Assembly (NCBI GenBank): GCA_949291365.1
Contig: CASEVJ010000008.1
Span: 62,001-126,000, forward strand
From: an uncultured bacterium
Lineage (GTDB): Bacteria; Elusimicrobiota; Elusimicrobia; Elusimicrobiales; Elusimicrobiaceae
DNA length: 64,000 bases
Direction: 5' to 3'
The notes below the pieces were generated by a model. That model had not been told where the DNA came from. It searched no databases and worked only from the letters and a program-made list of their open reading frames with translations. This document shows positions 44,431 to 52,283 of the stretch, in pieces. Position numbers and translations under genes: made by a program. Numbering within the stretch: the first letter of the stretch is position 1; every line of letters begins with the position of its first letter.

Positions 44431-46068
44431 TTATTCCAAGGGGAAAGAGCGCATATACAGCCGGGAGAGTTCTTTCTCCTTTGGATATTTTTGTAAGTAT
44501 TGCTGAGCTACCTTATGCGCTTGGGCGCGCAGGGCCTTTCTTTGCTCTTTGTCAGCCGCGTAAAAACTTTGGTTCAGGTAGGCCGTGCCCAAATACAGCG
44601 CGTAGCGCGGGGAAGGGTAATGCTGTAAGGCCTGCTCATAAGCAACCAGCTGGCTTTCTGCCTTAAATCCGCGTCCAAATTGGTGCAAGCGCCAGGCGGC
44701 TGTTTTTTGACCGGGCAGCCAGCAAGCCGCCAAGCAGACCAGCAATACCACAAAACGCAGTGGCCAAGAAGAAACCATACTATGGACATGCCCTTTGTGG
44801 TAAGAAGGGCTGCAGGCCATGCCTAACAGTAAGAAGAACAGTAACGCCACCGCCGGGATAAAGAAATCAAAATCCACTATACTGCCAATCGCCATGACCA
44901 ATAGGGCAGAGAGCAAAGAGGCAAACAAATATTTTTTCCGGCTTTCCAAATGGCTGATGCGTTTAAAAGCCAGCCAGGTAAACCATGCCACTCCTGCCAG
45001 TATCGGCACAAAACCGATATATCCAGTGCCCAGTATTATTTCCAGCCAATCGCTGTGTAGCCGTTCTACATATTGGCTTAATTGCCATTCCATATAGGGG
45101 CTAACCGCAACGGGCAACGCCCCTATGCCAATGCCCCATATCGGCCGCTGGTGCAGCATATCCAGTGCGGCGCGGTAGAGCATTTGGCGTGTTTCTTCGG
45201 AAGTGCCCCCTAACCGATGGGCGAATGCATTAATTTGTTCCACATGCGTTATTACCCAACCGGAAAACAATAATAGTATGAGCGCCACCAGGGTTACCCC
45301 TTTAATACGGGTTTTGACCGAATGTGGAACGAATGCGGTGCATAGGAAACTGTAGCAAAAAAGTCCGCTGGCTAAAGCCAGCATGCCTCCGCGGGAACGG
45401 GAGTATACCACCCCTATACATAATCCGATAAACACCAGTATAAAGAAACCTTGCCGTAAATAGAATTGATTTTTGCGGTTGTGTGCGGCAAAGTGGGCAT
45501 AATCCAAAAAAGACACACATACATATCCCAAGGTTACAAGGGCGCTCATACCCATAAACGCCCCGGCGTGGTTGCGGTTAAAAAAGGGCCCTACTCCCCC
45601 GCGTCTGCCAGCAAGCAGGTGGATATATTCCCCATTGGGGAAACATAAAGCACACAGCGCTACTGCCAGCCCACACAGGGCAATCAGCATAGCAAAAAGC
45701 CGCAGCGAACGCGAAGACTGCAGCAGCTGGGGTACCCAAAACACCAGAGCCGCATACGTCACAAACAAAGACACATGATCCAGCGTATAAAGCTGCATCA
45801 GCGTTACCGGGTGCCAAGCGGGCTTGTCTAATAAAGTTTGGGGGAAAATACATTGCAGCAGGCCCAGCAGGATTAAAAATCCAAGAGTAAACAAAACAGG
45901 TTTCAGCGGGGGGGTCAGTATCAAATATTTCCGGGAAAATAACAGCAGCAGCATTCCTGCTACAATGCCTCCTTGCATAATACTGAAGGCCCACGGTTCG
46001 GTGCCGGCAAAAGCAAATGTAGTAAAAAAGAGCAGAGTAGTTAATATGATTTTTAAGAATAGATCCAT
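44431..46068 (-). CDS. O-antigen ligase/polymerase-like (Wzy_C) membrane protein with TPR-like tail
   Basis: This 545-residue protein has about 12 membrane helices and the Wzy_C region with FFNRNHAGAFMGMSA, SRSRGGMLAL and HSDWLEIILGTGYIGF, typical of O-antigen ligases and some polymerases. The last 90 residues are soluble and helical (YEQALQHYPSPRYALYLGTAYLNQ), TPR-like. I start it at 46068, where a hydrophobic N-terminus begins; the longer frame would overlap the divergent phosphatase gene. TACAAT ends 7 nt upstream and no ribosome binding site is seen. With an EpsG-like polymerase already present, a ligase role is more likely. Confidence 0.85.
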   Translation of the reverse strand: MDLFLKIILTTLLFFTTFAFAGTEPWAFSIMQGGIVAGMLLLLFSRKYLILTPPLKPVLFTLGFLILLGLLQCIFPQTLLDKPAWHPVTLMQLYTLDHVSLFVTYAALVFWVPQLLQSSRSLRLFAMLIALCGLAVALCALCFPNGEYIHLLAGRRGGVGPFFNRNHAGAFMGMSALVTLGYVCVSFLDYAHFAAHNRKNQFYLRQGFFILVFIGLCIGVVYSRSRGGMLALASGLFCYSFLCTAFVPHSVKTRIKGVTLVALILLLFSGWVITHVEQINAFAHRLGGTSEETRQMLYRAALDMLHQRPIWGIGIGALPVAVSPYMEWQLSQYVERLHSDWLEIILGTGYIGFVPILAGVAWFTWLAFKRISHLESRKKYLFASLLSALLVMAIGSIVDFDFFIPAVALLFFLLLGMACSPSYHKGHVHSMVSSWPLRFVVLLVCLAACWLPGQKTAAWRLHQFGRGFKAESQLVAYEQALQHYPSPRYALYLGTAYLNQSFYAADKEQRKALRAQAHKVAQQYLQKYPKEKELSRLYMRSFPLE

Positions 46069-46104
46069 AGAGCTTATTGTATAAAATTTGATATAGTGGT
46101 AACG
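46069..46104. promoter_or_regulatory. 36-bp divergent promoter, ligase (-) and phosphatase (+)
   Basis: TACAAT on the minus strand (46081-46076) ends 7 nt before the ligase ATG. TATAGT on the plus strand (46092-46097) ends 7 nt before the phosphatase ATG. Neither gene has a ribosome binding site, so both transcripts are predicted to be leaderless. Any -35 elements must lie at the edge of the opposite gene. Confidence 0.6.
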
Positions 46105-46545
46105 ATGAAAATATTGTTTATTTGTCATGCCAATGTGTGCCGCAGTTTTATGGCACAGCGCTGGCTTGAGAAACAATTGCCGCAGGCGGAGGTTTTTTCC
46201 CGCGGGCTGTATGCAGATCCCTCTTTTCCTGTGCCGGAAAAAATTTGGCGTTTTCTGCAGGAGCAAGGTCTTTCTATTGCTCCGCATACGCCGCATACGC
46301 TGGCAAAAGAAGATTTGGAGCAAGCGGATTTGATTTTGCTTATGGAGAAGCGCCACTTGGAGCTTCTCTCCGACCGCTATGCCCAATACAGCGATAAAAT
46401 GTGGCTGCTGCGGGATTTTGCTTTTGGCGAAGAAGAAGACGTACCCGACCCCATCGGGCTTTCCGGCCGTGCTTTTGAAAAAAACGCCCGGCTTTTACTG
46501 CACGCAGTGTCTGCCGCGGCAGACAAACTTGCTTCCCAATCCTAA
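46105..46545 (+). CDS. Low-molecular-weight protein tyrosine phosphatase (Wzb-like)
   Basis: This 146-residue protein has the N-terminal phosphatase loop CHANVCRS (C-x5-R-S) and the general-acid region DVPDPIGLSG, the hallmarks of LMW-PTPs. By position it should dephosphorylate the BY-kinase at 42024. An in-frame GTG lies 3 codons upstream, but the ATG at 46105 fits the -10 box spacing and the family N-terminus (KILFICHANVCRS). It is divergent from the kinase-export-ligase unit. An arsenate reductase role is less likely because the expected extra cysteines are missing. Confidence 0.9.
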   Translation: MKILFICHANVCRSFMAQRWLEKQLPQAEVFSRGLYADPSFPVPEKIWRFLQEQGLSIAPHTPHTLAKEDLEQADLILLMEKRHLELLSDRYAQYSDKMWLLRDFAFGEEEDVPDPIGLSGRAFEKNARLLLHAVSAAADKLASQS

Positions 46546-46645
46546 TCTCTTTCTATAGGGTGTTGCGGCTTTTGCCCTATTCTAAAATACGCTTTTGGAG
46601 TATATTTGCGATGTCAGTTGATAAAGATCCGGCGGAACCATCCAA

Positions 46646-47695
46646 ATGAAAAAACCAAACCAGGCCATACTGTGTGCTGTTTTGGCGGCTGTGTGTTATG
46701 GTATCAGCGTGCCTTTTTCTACCTTGTTGCTGCGGGTTATTCACCCGACTTTTTTGGCCGCGCTGTTGTATTTGGGAGCTGCGGGGGGCATGTTGCTGCT
46801 GCGGCTTTTTTCTGCTGGAGCGGCGGAAAAAGAAGAAGCGCCCCTGGGCCGGGAGGACGGGTGGTATGTGGCCGGTATGATTTTGCTGGACATAGCCGCC
46901 CCGGTGCTGCTGATGTGGGGGCTTTCGTTAAGTACGCCGGCTACCGTGTCTTTGTTAAACAATTTTGAAATAGTGGCCACCGCTCTGATTGCCCGGTGGG
47001 CATTTGGCGAAGCGGTGGGGCGGCGGATATGGCTGGCGCTGGGGCTGATTACGCTGGGCAGCGTACTGCTTTCGGTGAATGATTGGCGCTCTTTGTCCTT
47101 TTCTTCCGGTGCCTTGCTGGCCCTATTGGCCTGTGTATGCTGGGGGCTGGAGAACAATTGTACCCGTATGCTGGCACTGAAAAATCCTTTACAAATTGTA
47201 TTGGTCAAAGGGCTGGGCTCTGGGTGCGGGGCTTTGCTGTTGGCGGCCGTTTGGGGCGGGATTGGCTGGCATGCAGCCATTTTGTCGGCGCTGGTGTTGG
47301 GGGCTGTGGCGTATGGGGGCAGCGTCTATTTCTATATTTTGGCCCAGCGGGAGTTGGGCGCGGCGCGTACCAGCGCCTATTATGCACTGGCTCCTTTTGT
47401 GGGCGTTGTGCTGTCTTTTGTGCTGGTGGGACAGGAAGTCAGTTTTTCGTTTGGCGCTGCGGCCTTGTTTATGGCGCTTGGCGTGTATTTGGCGGTGAAT
47501 GAAAAGCACAATCATTCGCATACGCATGAACGTCTGGCTCATTGCCACCGCCATAATCACCAAGACGGGCACCACTTGCATACACATCCCTATCCTGTAG
47601 CGGCAGAACACAGCCACTATCATGTACATGAGCCCATGACACACAGCCATGAACACCGCCCGGATTTACACCATACCCATACGCATACACAGTGA
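46646..47695 (+). CDS. EamA/DMT-family permease with histidine-rich C-terminal tail
   Basis: This 349-residue protein has ten membrane helices in two EamA repeats (about 8-290), ending at GVYLAVNEKHN. After them comes a cytoplasmic or periplasmic tail of about 65 residues containing more than 20 histidines in HxH patterns (HSHTHERLAHCHRHNH, HHTHTHTQ). The tail resembles those of ZIP/CDF-type metal transporters and metallochaperones. EamA proteins move amino acids and other metabolites, so the tail suggests metal sensing or metal-complex export. GGCGGA precedes the ATG. It is flanked by the phosphatase gene and a tRNA. Confidence 0.85.
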   Translation: MKKPNQAILCAVLAAVCYGISVPFSTLLLRVIHPTFLAALLYLGAAGGMLLLRLFSAGAAEKEEAPLGREDGWYVAGMILLDIAAPVLLMWGLSLSTPATVSLLNNFEIVATALIARWAFGEAVGRRIWLALGLITLGSVLLSVNDWRSLSFSSGALLALLACVCWGLENNCTRMLALKNPLQIVLVKGLGSGCGALLLAAVWGGIGWHAAILSALVLGAVAYGGSVYFYILAQRELGAARTSAYYALAPFVGVVLSFVLVGQEVSFSFGAAALFMALGVYLAVNEKHNHSHTHERLAHCHRHNHQDGHHLHTHPYPVAAEHSHYHVHEPMTHSHEHRPDLHHTHTHTQ

Positions 47696-47790
47696 AGAAA
47701 CCCTGCGGCGGTATGGAGCCCGCTTATACTGCGGGGGCTGTAGGTATATTGGGGAGAGAAGGGTGTGCCGGGGAATTTGTTTTTTTGCCA

Positions 47791-47816
47791 CAAAAAACCC
47801 CGCACCAAGGCGGGGT
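47791..47816 (-). terminator. Terminator of the tRNA-Val gene
   Basis: On the minus strand, ACCCCGC/GCGGGGT-type pairing around CTTGGT runs into TTTTTTG, about 6 bp after the encoded CCA. It should end the tRNA transcript. Confidence 0.85.
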
Positions 47817-47821
47817 CTAAA

Positions 47822-47896
47822 TGGTGGGCAGTACAGGATTTGAACCTGTGACCTTCCGCGTGTGAGGCGGACGCGCTACCGCTGCGCCAACTGCCC
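47822..47896 (-). tRNA. tRNA-Val (anticodon CAC)
   Basis: The 75-nt minus-strand sequence folds as a standard cloverleaf. The acceptor stem is GGGCAGT/ACTGCCC, the D-arm contains GCGCAGCGGTAGCGC, and the anticodon stem TCCGC/GCGGA encloses loop CTCACAC with CAC at positions 34-36. The T-arm is CAGGTTCAAATCCTG. The 3' CCA is genome-encoded. Anticodon CAC reads GUG, so it carries valine and supplements a wobble-reading tRNA-Val elsewhere. Confidence 0.97.
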
Positions 47897-47914
47897 GAAA
47901 TCTGAAGATAATTT

Positions 47915-47944
47915 ATTATAACAATTTTTTGGCTTTGGCTTCAA
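47915..47944 (-). promoter_or_regulatory. Promoter of the tRNA-Val gene
   Basis: On the minus strand, TTGAAG (47944-47939) and TATAAT (47920-47915) are separated by 18 bp. The predicted start lies about 12 nt before the mature tRNA. Confidence 0.65.
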
Positions 47945-48198
47945 ACGCTTTGTAATCCGCCCCTTCCGGGGCCAAACCCGTGCGGCTGATTTTGCAGCTG
48001 TTTTCTTTATTTGAAACGGGATTGGGCAGTTTTGCCAAGAGGGAAAGAGCTGTTTTCTGCCTTGCAAAGAGCTCCTGGCCTACAGCCCGCCTCTTGTTTG
48101 GGCGGTCGGAGGAGCAAGGCAAAAAGGGGCCGTTTCGGCGCCTATGCTTATTTGCTATACTAAATAAAAGTGTAAATTTTATTTCGGAGTTCAAAGCC

Positions 48199-48876
48199 AT
48201 GGAATGGAGTTTGCTGTTCAACGCATTTATCGGTATCGTAGCCATTTTAAACCCTATCGGCAACGTGCCTATTTTTTTGGAACATGTGGAAAATGACGAG
48301 CCCAAGGTGCAGCGTGCGGTGGCGGTGCTGATGGCGCTGTCTATTTTTATCATGCTGACGGTTTTCTTTATCTTTGGTACACATATTTTGAGCTTGTTTG
48401 GTATTACTTTGCCGGCGTTTCGGTTGGCGGGGTCTGTCATTATTTTAATTGTGGGGCTCCGCATGTTGCAGGGAAAAAGCAAATTTGACCCGGCTGGTAT
48501 TGAAACGGCCTCTGCCCAGGGCGGCACGTTTACCCAAGCGCGCAACCGCTTAAGTCATATTTTGGTGCCGGTGGCTATGCCGCTTTTTATGGGGCCGGGC
48601 TCTATTACGACAGTGGTGCTGTACGCTGAAAAAGTGAAAACATTTCCGATGTTTGTCATGATGATTTTGGTGCTGTTGGCGGCTACGGCTGTGGTGGGGG
48701 TGTGTTTGGTGGTATCACGCAGTATTTTTAATTTGCTGGGCACCAACGGCACGCAGATTGTCATTCGTTTTATGGGTATGATTTTGTGCGCTATTGCCAT
48801 GCAGTTTATGATAGACGGCGTGGCCCAGCTGCTGCCCGGCGTGCTTAACGCAAACTTTATTCACGGGGCGGTATAA
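48199..48876 (+). CDS. MarC-family membrane protein
   Basis: This 225-residue protein has six membrane helices and the family block FIGIVAILNPIGNVPIFL at the N-terminus, with MPLFMGPGSITTVVL in the middle. Despite the name, MarC is not established as a drug-resistance factor; its substrate is unknown. I start at 48199, which has CGGAG upstream and begins at the family N-terminus; a longer frame would add 73 residues that lack any match. A TATACT box lies 37 nt upstream of the ATG. A strong terminator follows. Confidence 0.9.
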   Translation: MEWSLLFNAFIGIVAILNPIGNVPIFLEHVENDEPKVQRAVAVLMALSIFIMLTVFFIFGTHILSLFGITLPAFRLAGSVIILIVGLRMLQGKSKFDPAGIETASAQGGTFTQARNRLSHILVPVAMPLFMGPGSITTVVLYAEKVKTFPMFVMMILVLLAATAVVGVCLVVSRSIFNLLGTNGTQIVIRFMGMILCAIAMQFMIDGVAQLLPGVLNANFIHGAV

Positions 48877-48893
48877 ACAATTTTTATCTTAGG

Positions 48894-48922
48894 AAAAGGG
48901 GCGCCGAAAGCGCCCCTTTTTT
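48894..48922 (+). terminator. Terminator after marC-family gene
   Basis: An 11-bp stem AAAAGGGGCGC/GCGCCCCTTTT with a CGAAA loop is followed by further thymidines. It ends 18 bp before uvrB, whose promoter must therefore overlap or follow it. Confidence 0.92.
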
Positions 48923-48940
48923 GATATACAATATACACAT

Positions 48941-50929
48941 ATGGACCATTTTGAACTGGTATCTTCTTTTAAACCCTCCGGCGATCAGCCCAAAGCCATC
49001 GCCGCGCTGGAGCGCGGTGTGCGCGAAGGGCAAAAACGCCAAACCCTGCTGGGGGTGACGGGTTCGGGCAAGACCTTCACTATCGCCAATGTGATTGCGG
49101 ATTTAAATTTGCCCACGCTTATTTTATCACCCAACAAAGTATTGGCGGCGCAATTGTATGCGGAGTTTAAACACTTTTTTCCACACAATGCGGTGGAGTA
49201 TTTTATTTCCTATTACGACTATTACCAGCCCGAAGCCTATATCCCGCAGACGGACACCTATATTGAAAAAGACTCTGCCGTCAATGACCATATAGACAAA
49301 CTGCGCCTGAAAGCCACCACCTCTTTGCTGACGCGGCGCGATACCATTGTGGTGGCGTCAGTATCGTGCATTTACAATATCGGCTCGCCGGACAGCTACA
49401 GCGAACTGTGTGTGTATCTCAAAAAAGGATTGGAGATGACGCGCGCGCAGCTGGGCGGGCTGCTCATTAAAATCCAATATGCGCGTAATGAAATGGAATT
49501 TGTGGCGGGCATGTTTCGTATGCGCGGGCCGTATGTGGATATTTTCCCGCCGTATGGACAAAATGCGGTGCGCGTGGAAATCAAAGGCAAAACGATTGCC
49601 GGCGTGTATGAGATACACCCCATTACCGGCAATGTGGTGGCGGAGCTGAATGAGGCGTGGGTCTATCCTGCCAAACACTTTGTGGTCAAAGACGAAGACC
49701 GCGAACGCGCGCTGGACCAAATCCGCCTGGATTTAGCCAAACGACATGCTGAGCTGCAGGCGCAGGGCAAAGAGCTGGAATCCTACCGCTTAAAACAGCG
49801 CACCGAATATGATTTGGAAATGCTGCAGCAGGCGGGCTTTTGCCCGGGTATAGAAAACTATTCCCGTTATATGGACGGGCGCTCTCCGGGCCAGCGGCCT
49901 AACTGCCTGATAGATTATTTCCGCAAGTATGACCAGTTTTTAATGGTGGTGGACGAAAGCCACGTGGCCCTGCCGCAGGTGCGCGGCATGTTTAATGGGG
50001 ACCGCTCCCGCAAGCAAATGCTGGTGGATTTTGGCTTCCGTCTGCCCTCGGCATTGGATAACCGCCCGCTGAAATTTGACGAGTTTGAAAGTTTGCTCCC
50101 CTCCACCATTTTCGTTTCCGCCACGCCGGGGCCCTATGAACTGCAGGCCAGCGGCGGAGAGGTGGTGGAGCAGGTCATACGCCCTACGGGGCTGGTAGAC
50201 CCTAAAGTAACCGTGCACCCCAGTGCGGGGCAGATAGACCATTTGCTGGATAAAATTAAAGAGCATATTGGCAAAAAACAACGCACGCTGGTGCTGTCTA
50301 TGACCAAAAAAACGGCGGAAGATTTAAGCGCGTTTTTGATAGAAAAAGGCGTCAAAACCCGCTACTTGCATTCTGATATTGACGCGCTGGAGCGGGTGGA
50401 AATTTTAAAACAGTTCCGCCAGGGTGTCTTTGATGTGCTGGTGGGCATTAACCTGCTGCGCGAAGGGATAGACATTCCGCAGGTGGGGCTGGTGGCTATT
50501 TTGGGAGCCGACAACGAAGGATTCCTGCGCAACGCTACTACGCTGATTCAAATTTCCGGCCGCGCCGCGCGCAACGTGGGCGGCGAGGTGGTGCTTTATG
50601 CCGACCGGGAAACGGAAAGTATGAAATACGCTCTGGGGGAAATGAACCGCCGCCGCGCTATCCAGGAAGCGTACAACAAAGAGCATCACATTACCCCGCG
50701 TACCATTGAAAAAGCCGAAGTGGAACTGAAAGAGTTTGAAGACAGCACCAAACATGAGGGACTGGGCATTTTGCATTCCGCGTTGCCGGTGCCTACGGCG
50801 AAAAATATTCATAAAATTGCCCAGGAGCTGGAGCGGCAAATGCGTGAAGCCGCCGATAATCTAGACTTTGAGCTGGCGGCGGACTTGCGTGACCGTTTGT
50901 TTGAAATCAAACAAATGAAGCTTAAATAA
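48941..50929 (+). CDS. uvrB: Excinuclease ABC subunit B
   Basis: This 662-residue DNA repair helicase-like protein is full length. It has GVTGSGKTFTIANV (Walker A, about residue 38), the beta-hairpin region YYDYYQPEAYIPQTDTYIEKD, the DESH box (VVDESHVALPQ), helicase motifs NLLREGIDIPQ and QISGRAARN, and a C-terminal UVR domain (AADNLDFELAADLRDRLFEIK) for UvrC/UvrA contacts. The ATG has no ribosome binding site; a TACAAT box ends 8 nt before it, suggesting a near-leaderless message. Confidence 0.98.
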   Translation: MDHFELVSSFKPSGDQPKAIAALERGVREGQKRQTLLGVTGSGKTFTIANVIADLNLPTLILSPNKVLAAQLYAEFKHFFPHNAVEYFISYYDYYQPEAYIPQTDTYIEKDSAVNDHIDKLRLKATTSLLTRRDTIVVASVSCIYNIGSPDSYSELCVYLKKGLEMTRAQLGGLLIKIQYARNEMEFVAGMFRMRGPYVDIFPPYGQNAVRVEIKGKTIAGVYEIHPITGNVVAELNEAWVYPAKHFVVKDEDRERALDQIRLDLAKRHAELQAQGKELESYRLKQRTEYDLEMLQQAGFCPGIENYSRYMDGRSPGQRPNCLIDYFRKYDQFLMVVDESHVALPQVRGMFNGDRSRKQMLVDFGFRLPSALDNRPLKFDEFESLLPSTIFVSATPGPYELQASGGEVVEQVIRPTGLVDPKVTVHPSAGQIDHLLDKIKEHIGKKQRTLVLSMTKKTAEDLSAFLIEKGVKTRYLHSDIDALERVEILKQFRQGVFDVLVGINLLREGIDIPQVGLVAILGADNEGFLRNATTLIQISGRAARNVGGEVVLYADRETESMKYALGEMNRRRAIQEAYNKEHHITPRTIEKAEVELKEFEDSTKHEGLGILHSALPVPTAKNIHKIAQELERQMREAADNLDFELAADLRDRLFEIKQMKLK

Positions 50930-51202
50930 ACCGCGTTTGCTTTGAAGAGATAGGGCCGGGTACTCGTTGCTGTTTGTGCGTATATTTTCCGAAAAGATAA
51001 ATGACTCTGCACGGCCTGCGGGCCGTCTTGTGAAGGCCCGGAACAGGTGAACCCTATGGGCCGAAAGCGGCACCGCCGGATAGGATAAAGGCCGGTGCCC
51101 TTTTGTTTAAAGTGTTTTTGTAACGGACGGATTTTAAGGGAACTATTTTCCCGGCGAGCTGGGCGGCGGCTTGGCAAAATACTGTTTGTCTTGCAGGGTG
51201 TT
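50930..51202. other. Gene-free stretch with clustered hairpins between uvrB and birA
   Basis: No gene is credible in this 273-bp stretch. Between 51010 and 51108 there are successive inverted repeats: ACGGCC-TGCG-GGCCGT (51011-51026), a GGCCC...GGGCC pair (about 51034-51060), and GGCACCG...CGGTGCC ending in CTTTTG near 51104. The last could terminate transcription from uvrB or end a small RNA. I recognise no known RNA family. Confidence 0.4.
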
Positions 51203-51237
51203 TTGCCCGGAAGCAGCTTAATTGTTACAATATATTT
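51203..51237 (+). promoter_or_regulatory. Leaderless promoter of birA
   Basis: TTGCCC (51203-51208), 17 bp, TACAAT (51226-51231), then exactly 6 nt to the ATG at 51238. The predicted transcription start falls on the A of the start codon, and no ribosome binding site exists. Confidence 0.7.
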
Positions 51238-51813
51238 ATGCAAGAAATTACCCTTTCTTTACCGTGCGTGAGCCGCATGGTCAGTGTAGACGTGCTGGAA
51301 AGCACGCAGGAGTTGGCCCAAGAGCTTGCTTTGCAGGGCTGTGAGCCCAATACGCTGGTACTGGCCTATGAGCAAACCCAAGGCCGCGACCGGGAGGGCA
51401 AGCCCTGGCCCGCTGCCCGCGGCGGCGTTTATTTTACGTTGGTGTTGTACCCTGCCAAAACGGAACAGGCGGAACAAAGCGCTTCCGCAGCGGCCGCTTG
51501 GGCCGTGGCGCAGGCCCTAAAAGAATTGTTTGGTTTTAAGACAAAAACAACGTCTGCCGGCGATGTAAAAGTATGGAACGCCAAGACCAAAAACTGGCAG
51601 AAAATAGCGGGCGTGCTGTGTCAGAGCGTGGTGTCTTTAGACGGCCGTATTTGTTTGCTTTTGGGTGTGGGCGTGCATGTTAATAACAGACTTCCGCCCG
51701 CTTCTGCGGCGGCCAGCGTGAAAAAACTGCTGGGCCGGGAAATAGACCCCGAATGGGTGCTGCAGGAGACGTTGGACATTTTTTGGAAGAAATATACTTT
51801 CAGCCAGCAATAG
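51238..51813 (+). CDS. birA: Biotin-[acetyl-CoA-carboxylase] ligase, short form
   Basis: This 191-residue protein matches the catalytic core of biotin protein ligase, which attaches biotin to carboxyl carrier proteins. QTQGRDREGKPW corresponds to the GRGRxGxxW biotinyl-AMP loop, with Asp in place of the second Gly. KVWN...NWQKIAGVL corresponds to KWPND...KKxAGIL. There is no N-terminal DNA-binding domain, so it is not a repressor, and the usual C-terminal SH3-like domain is missing or very short. The altered loop and small size make full activity likely but not certain. Confidence 0.82.
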   Translation: MQEITLSLPCVSRMVSVDVLESTQELAQELALQGCEPNTLVLAYEQTQGRDREGKPWPAARGGVYFTLVLYPAKTEQAEQSASAAAAWAVAQALKELFGFKTKTTSAGDVKVWNAKTKNWQKIAGVLCQSVVSLDGRICLLLGVGVHVNNRLPPASAAASVKKLLGREIDPEWVLQETLDIFWKKYTFSQQ

Positions 51814-51832
51814 CAAGTCCCTTTGCTTATGA

Positions 51833-51861
51833 AAAAACCCCGCGTACAAGCGGGGTTTTTG
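51833..51861. terminator. Bidirectional terminator, birA and the response regulator
   Basis: An 11-bp stem AAAAACCCCGC/GCGGGGTTTTT with a GTACAA loop carries runs of A and T on opposite sides, serving the convergent birA and CheY-like genes. Confidence 0.92.
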
Positions 51862-51876
51862 TGATAAAAGAGATGA

Positions 51877-52245
51877 TTAAGCGTCGCCCAAACATTGTTT
51901 GACTTTAATGACCACATCTTTAAGCACAAACGGTTTGGCGCAGAAGGCCTTTACCTGCGGAAAGGGCTGGAACATGTGCTCCGATTCCACCAGCGCGGAA
52001 GTAACAATAATGGGAATGCCGTTCAATTCGTCGTCCTGTTCCATAATAGACGCCACTGCCCTCCCATCCAGCCCGGGAAGCATAACGTCTAAAAGCACCA
52101 AGTGCGGGCGGATTTCTTTCATGCGTGTTACAGCATCGCGCCCAGTCTGACAGGAATGCACTTCATACCCCTCTTTCGTCAGCACCATGGTCAGCAGCTG
52201 CAGAATGGTAATTTCATCTTCCACGATTAAAATTCTTTTTTTCAT
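51877..52245 (-). CDS. CheY-like single-domain response regulator
   Basis: This 122-residue receiver domain has the acidic pocket (VEDE near residue 11), the phospho-acceptor aspartate in LVLLDVMLPGLDG (about residue 54), the conserved Ser/Thr in IIVTSA and the lysine in FCAKPFV. There is no output domain, so it must act through protein contact, for example on motility (type IV pili) or a kinase. No histidine kinase is in this window. GGGTGAT precedes the ATG. It is divergent from tilS, with 38 bp between starts. Confidence 0.93.
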   Translation of the reverse strand: MKKRILIVEDEITILQLLTMVLTKEGYEVHSCQTGRDAVTRMKEIRPHLVLLDVMLPGLDGRAVASIMEQDDELNGIPIIVTSALVESEHMFQPFPQVKAFCAKPFVLKDVVIKVKQCLGDA

Positions 52246-52283
52246 TTTGTATCACCCGTATTTATTTTATTATACTTTTTTAT
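52246..52283. promoter_or_regulatory. 38-bp divergent promoter with overlapping -10 boxes, cheY-like (-) and tilS (+)
   Basis: TATAAT on the minus strand (52274-52269) and TATACT on the plus strand (52271-52276) share four base pairs. The plus start would fall within a base of the tilS ATG (leaderless), whereas the minus transcript has a leader of about 17 nt containing GGGTGAT. The two promoters must compete for polymerase. Confidence 0.65.

Noticed and set aside
46069..46386. Upstream 106-codon extension of the ligase-like gene
   Set aside because: It would run antisense through the phosphatase gene; the composition is basic and unrelated to the family.
47980..48198. Upstream 73-codon extension of the MarC-family gene
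   Set aside because: The added residues have no family match, and the internal ATG has a ribosome binding site.
51000..51110. Known structured RNA (SRP RNA, RNase P or common riboswitch) in the uvrB-birA gap
   Set aside because: The diagnostic core motifs of these RNAs are not present; only generic hairpins are visible.
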